Positions 60,751 to 64,000 of a stretch of 64,000 nt of DNA are shown in pieces. The translations under genes were made by a program, and so were the position numbers. Under the pieces are notes generated by a model, which saw nothing but the letters and a program-made list of their open reading frames with translations, was not told the origin of the DNA and searched no databases. Source of the DNA: Valencia hispanica (lineage: Eukaryota; Chordata; Actinopteri; Cyprinodontiformes; Valenciidae); contig OY747721.1 of the NCBI GenBank assembly GCA_963556495.2, positions 29,260,349 through 29,324,348 on the forward strand. The letters are read 5' to 3'. Each line of letters opens with the position of its first letter. Within the stretch, counting starts at the first letter, position 1.

Positions 60751-63700
60751 AACTCAGAACTTTGTTTTATATCTAATACAAAAACAAAAACCAGAAAAAG
60801 CCACATAAAATGCATTCAGTTTGTGGTTGTAATGTAGATTGCTGGTTCAGTCCCTTATTCCACCAGTCACTTCAATAAGGAGTTTTTGGGGAAACATGCT
60901 GCCTGCAACCCATTTTGGCCTTCATTTTCACTTTGAGTAAGTGTGTGTAATATATAATTTCTTGGAAACACTCTAAACTTCTTAGCTTAATTTTTTGTAA
61001 ATTTATAATAATGTTGGGGGGAAAAAAACAGCTGAAAATGAGAGTCCAATCTTAGAGCCCCATGGAAATAAAGTCACTGTTGGGTCTTATTGGTTTGTCT
61101 TCTCACCAGAGCAACAAACCATCCTTACTGGTGCTCCTAAAATGGACAAAAAGCTGTGTCCTGTATCCAGACGCTATGAAACAGAAATAGGTGAATAATT
61201 CAAATGATTGGTTTTAGTAATGTTTCAGAAAAAAAATTAGAATTTTTGACCAAACCATAAAAACTTTACCATCAGCAGTGAATTGTATAATAACAAAAAT
61301 AACCACGTTTATTTACCCACAGGAGGTATTATTTTTATATTTGCCGTACTGACCAGGATCTGCATGGTTATGACCCGAAACATAAAAATTCTCCCAAAGA
61401 TGTCTTCCAATTCAACTTGGGTAGATGCAGACGTGTATGCAGTGACGATCAGCAAGTTCCAGCTGTGATTTAGGAAACCAAATAAATAAACCCAAATAAA
61501 TGTAGACGCTGGTGCTTCATTTTTGACTTCATTAATGTATAATTTCTGCTCTGTAATGTCTTTATTGTTGGTATGTAACGCAGAATCTTCAGTAAAATCC
61601 AGTTAGATATTGAATTTTGGTTTATCTTCTGGAAACTTTGTCCGTCGAACACGAGAACATTCCTGAAGAGGGCAGTAATGAGCCAGACGGGTGGAACTGT
61701 ACCTGCGGAATCTTTCTTCCTGCGGTAGGAGGCAATTGTGTGTTGCACTGCTGAATGTTTGATAACCGTCTGTTTACTGCAGCGCTGCTCTTCATAGGTA
61801 ACTACATTTCTATTACGGTTAAACCAGCTAATAAAACGAGCTGTGTTTTATGCTTTGAGTTCTGCTTGCAGGTCTGATTATTTAGTAAGGAGGACAAAAA
61901 CTGACCCCAGGTCAGATTAGATATGTGTTCGGACAGATAGGAACATTAAACAGCTGATTTGAGGTCTGGGAGAGTTTTCTGACCTCATCACAGTGAACGT
62001 AACACGATGACAGAAAAGTGTTATGGTAGTGGGAAACCATCTTGCTGAAATCAGACAGAAATAACGTTTCGTTTGGATAAACTGAACATGTGGAGATAAA
62101 ACTGTGCCCATGAAAGCCGTTTTCCTTGCAAAAGCTTTTTGGGGGTTTCACACCGCTGTGAAGTTAATTTTACGTCGGATGTTCGACAGATATTCGATAG
62201 ACAGACATGGTTTACTGCGGTTGGCAATGACTTTTCATGCCGTGCGCTGTGACAGAGACGGCGGATAGCTCTAACTTCGAGTACCCGCTCCTCAAAGCAG
62301 TGGTTCACTTAGGGACCATCAACAAATTCTTAGTCGGTCGAAAATACACACAAACAAATTAATAGCGTCCACGTTATGTGACCAAGTGACTCAGAAACTA
62401 TTCCTAGTTGTGTTACTATACTAGACCAAAGAGACAGAACAGTTTTTGAATATATATTTTTAAATCTCTTATTTTTTATGAATATTCTTATGGAAGATTT
62501 TCGATTTCTTCTCCTATAGCTTCCGGGTTATGTGACCAAATAACTCAATCAATTCCCAGCTGTGTTACTATTCTTGACCAATGAAACACAACAGTTTTTA
62601 AAATATTTGTTGTAGTCTCATATTTTTTATGGAAAATATCACCTGCTGTGGTTGAATATTAATGCCTATACCAGCAGTAATTGGTCTAGAGATGGGGTAC
62701 ACCCCCAAAGGCCCCCCATCACCCATAACAGGAAATGTACACAAGATGCTCACTCTTAAGGGTCATAAAGGCCAATTCATCACATTATATCCACATTTTT
62801 GGACTGTGGGTCCAAAAAGTTTATTCCTTTATTTACAAAATATGCATTTTTGCTAATGTGTTTATTTAGTTTATTCATTTCATATTTTCTATCCTGTAAA
62901 TTGTTATTTTATTAATTAAAACATTTGTTGTTGTGTTTTTTATTGGAGAGGGGGTTATTTTTGATTAATAAAACAATGTAATATTATTCACATTCAGATT
63001 TATTCCACTTATTTCTCAGTGTTTTAAATTTATTTTTATAATTTTGTGTCTGTATTTCCAATTTATTTGTTTTGAATGATTTTACATATAAAAAAAAATG
63101 TCATTCTATTTATTATGTTTGTTTATGTAATAGTATACATTTTCTATAATATTCTTATTTATCTATGCATTTAATTGGTTAATTTTAAATCAGCAATATT
63201 ATGTAACTGTAGTTTATGCTGTTTATGTTGTTCTATATCCTGTACTGTCTGGTTGTAGTCTGTTAGAGATCTTTCTCTGTAAATGGTTAGGTATCGCACT
63301 GAAACTGAAAAAGGAAAATGGTCCAAGTATAAAGCAAAATTCGGACAGACTTTCAGAAAGTGTGATGAACTGATGATCCAGACCAGGTAGAAATGCTCCA
63401 GATCAGTCAGCTGTAACGGGTGCTCAGCTAGTTAAAAACAGAAAAATCAGGTTTTTCTTTTTAAAATTTTTTTATTAAAAGCATCTAAACTAAGAACTTC
63501 CACCATTTTCAGTCTAAAAACACAAGTAAACCTTACTATGGTGTGATCAATAAATGGGGATTTCCAGGTAATTCCTTCATTTTGCTGTTGGATTTAAAAC
63601 GACTATCAAAGAGATATATTGTTTATCTTTATGAGTTATAATCTTTAGGAAAAAATAAATAAAATCAGGAGATCCAGCCTCAAAGAAAACAGAATAATTG

Positions 63701-63850
63701 TATTGGCCAGGTAAATGACAGACTGGGGCATATCCGCATGAAAAGGTTCCAGTCAAATCTGGATCCCTGTAAAACAGAGAGACCCGGATCAGGGTTTTGA
63801 TCCTAAATTAAGATTGGTTTTCTGCTGCATATATTTTGCTCTGTTTGACC
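60751..63850. other. AT-rich intergenic region, no gene recognised
   Basis: Only short open frames (up to 92 codons, 61470-61748) without recognisable motifs. There are two short similar blocks near 62360 and 62530 (gttatgtgaccaa...actcaa, then gtgttactat), a minor local duplication. Confidence 0.5.
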
Positions 63851-63855
63851 TCCAG

Positions 63856-64000
63856 GTGAGCTCCTCAGGTGTGATGCTGCTGCCTCTTCTGCTGCGTCTG
63901 TCCCCCCCGCCTCCATTGACGGCATGCGTCCGGGCGCTTCACTGCCGCTCTCAGTGGATCCTGCGCTCCCAGGCGGGGCACCTCCTTCGGCGGCGGCCTC
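63856..64000 (+). other. GC-rich edge, possible partial exon of a neighbouring gene
   Basis: After a pyrimidine-rich acceptor-like site (ttgacctccag, ending 63855) the sequence turns GC- and CpG-rich and stays open to the window edge in two + frames. It is also open on the minus strand (stop at 63803-63805). The peptides are Ala/Ser/Pro rich and I recognise none of them. A CpG-rich promoter is equally likely. Confidence 0.25.

Overview
This window is nuclear DNA from a ray-finned fish, most likely a teleost. The evidence is split vertebrate genes with GT-AG introns, long AT-rich introns, and a typical teleost repeat load: Tc1/mariner, hAT-like and PIF-like DNA elements, L2, Rex1 and RTE-like LINEs, and many microsatellites. 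I see no bacterial, plasmid or phage features, no CRISPR array, and no tRNA or rRNA gene. The species cannot be named from the sequence.

Three host genes are supported. (1) The 3' half of ankfn1 (ankyrin repeat and fibronectin type III domain protein) lies on the + strand in nine exons between 1356 and 24068; its ankyrin and FN3 exons must lie upstream of the window. (2) A single-exon noggin-family gene lies at 42688-43323 on the + strand; it encodes a secreted BMP antagonist and looks most like the noggin2 type. (3) cbx2, a Polycomb chromobox gene, lies on the - strand in five exons from 59430 down to 54680. Noggin and cbx2 are tail to tail. ANKFN1 and NOG are also neighbours in human 17q22, and CBX2 lies on the same human arm, so the block looks like partly conserved synteny. 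The three proteins act in unrelated processes (neuronal or behavioural scaffold, BMP antagonism, chromatin repression) and nothing suggests an operon-like relationship.

Most of the remaining structure is mobile DNA. The ankfn1 introns hold an antisense L2 LINE (about 1795-5490), a complete Tc1/mariner element with an intact transposase and DD38E spacing (7391-8988), a small hAT-like MITE (10404-10785), a sense RTE-like LINE (about 11880-13466) and a nearly full-length antisense two-ORF LINE (about 14957-19145). The ankfn1-noggin interval holds a PIF-like MITE (27216-27600), an antisense Rex1 LINE (about 28668-30735), a foldback element of 1160 bp with 8-bp target duplications (31337-32496), a decayed Tc1 copy (about 34440-35450) and a hAT-like element (39397-41858) that contains another dead Tc1 copy and a perfect 40-bp-arm palindrome. 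The noggin-cbx2 interval holds a nested stack in which a hAT-like element (47032-50430, 8-bp target duplication) sits in an older MITE and carries two LINE insertions. The large first-half intron of cbx2 holds an inverted-repeat element (about 57799-58643) packed with copies of a short palindromic motif. The last 4.5 kb, upstream of cbx2, are AT-rich with one LINE tail; a GC-rich patch at the very edge may be the start of another gene.

No unknown multi-gene system was found. The best candidates for follow-up are the intact DD38E transposon, the two unusual inverted-repeat elements and the perfect palindrome.
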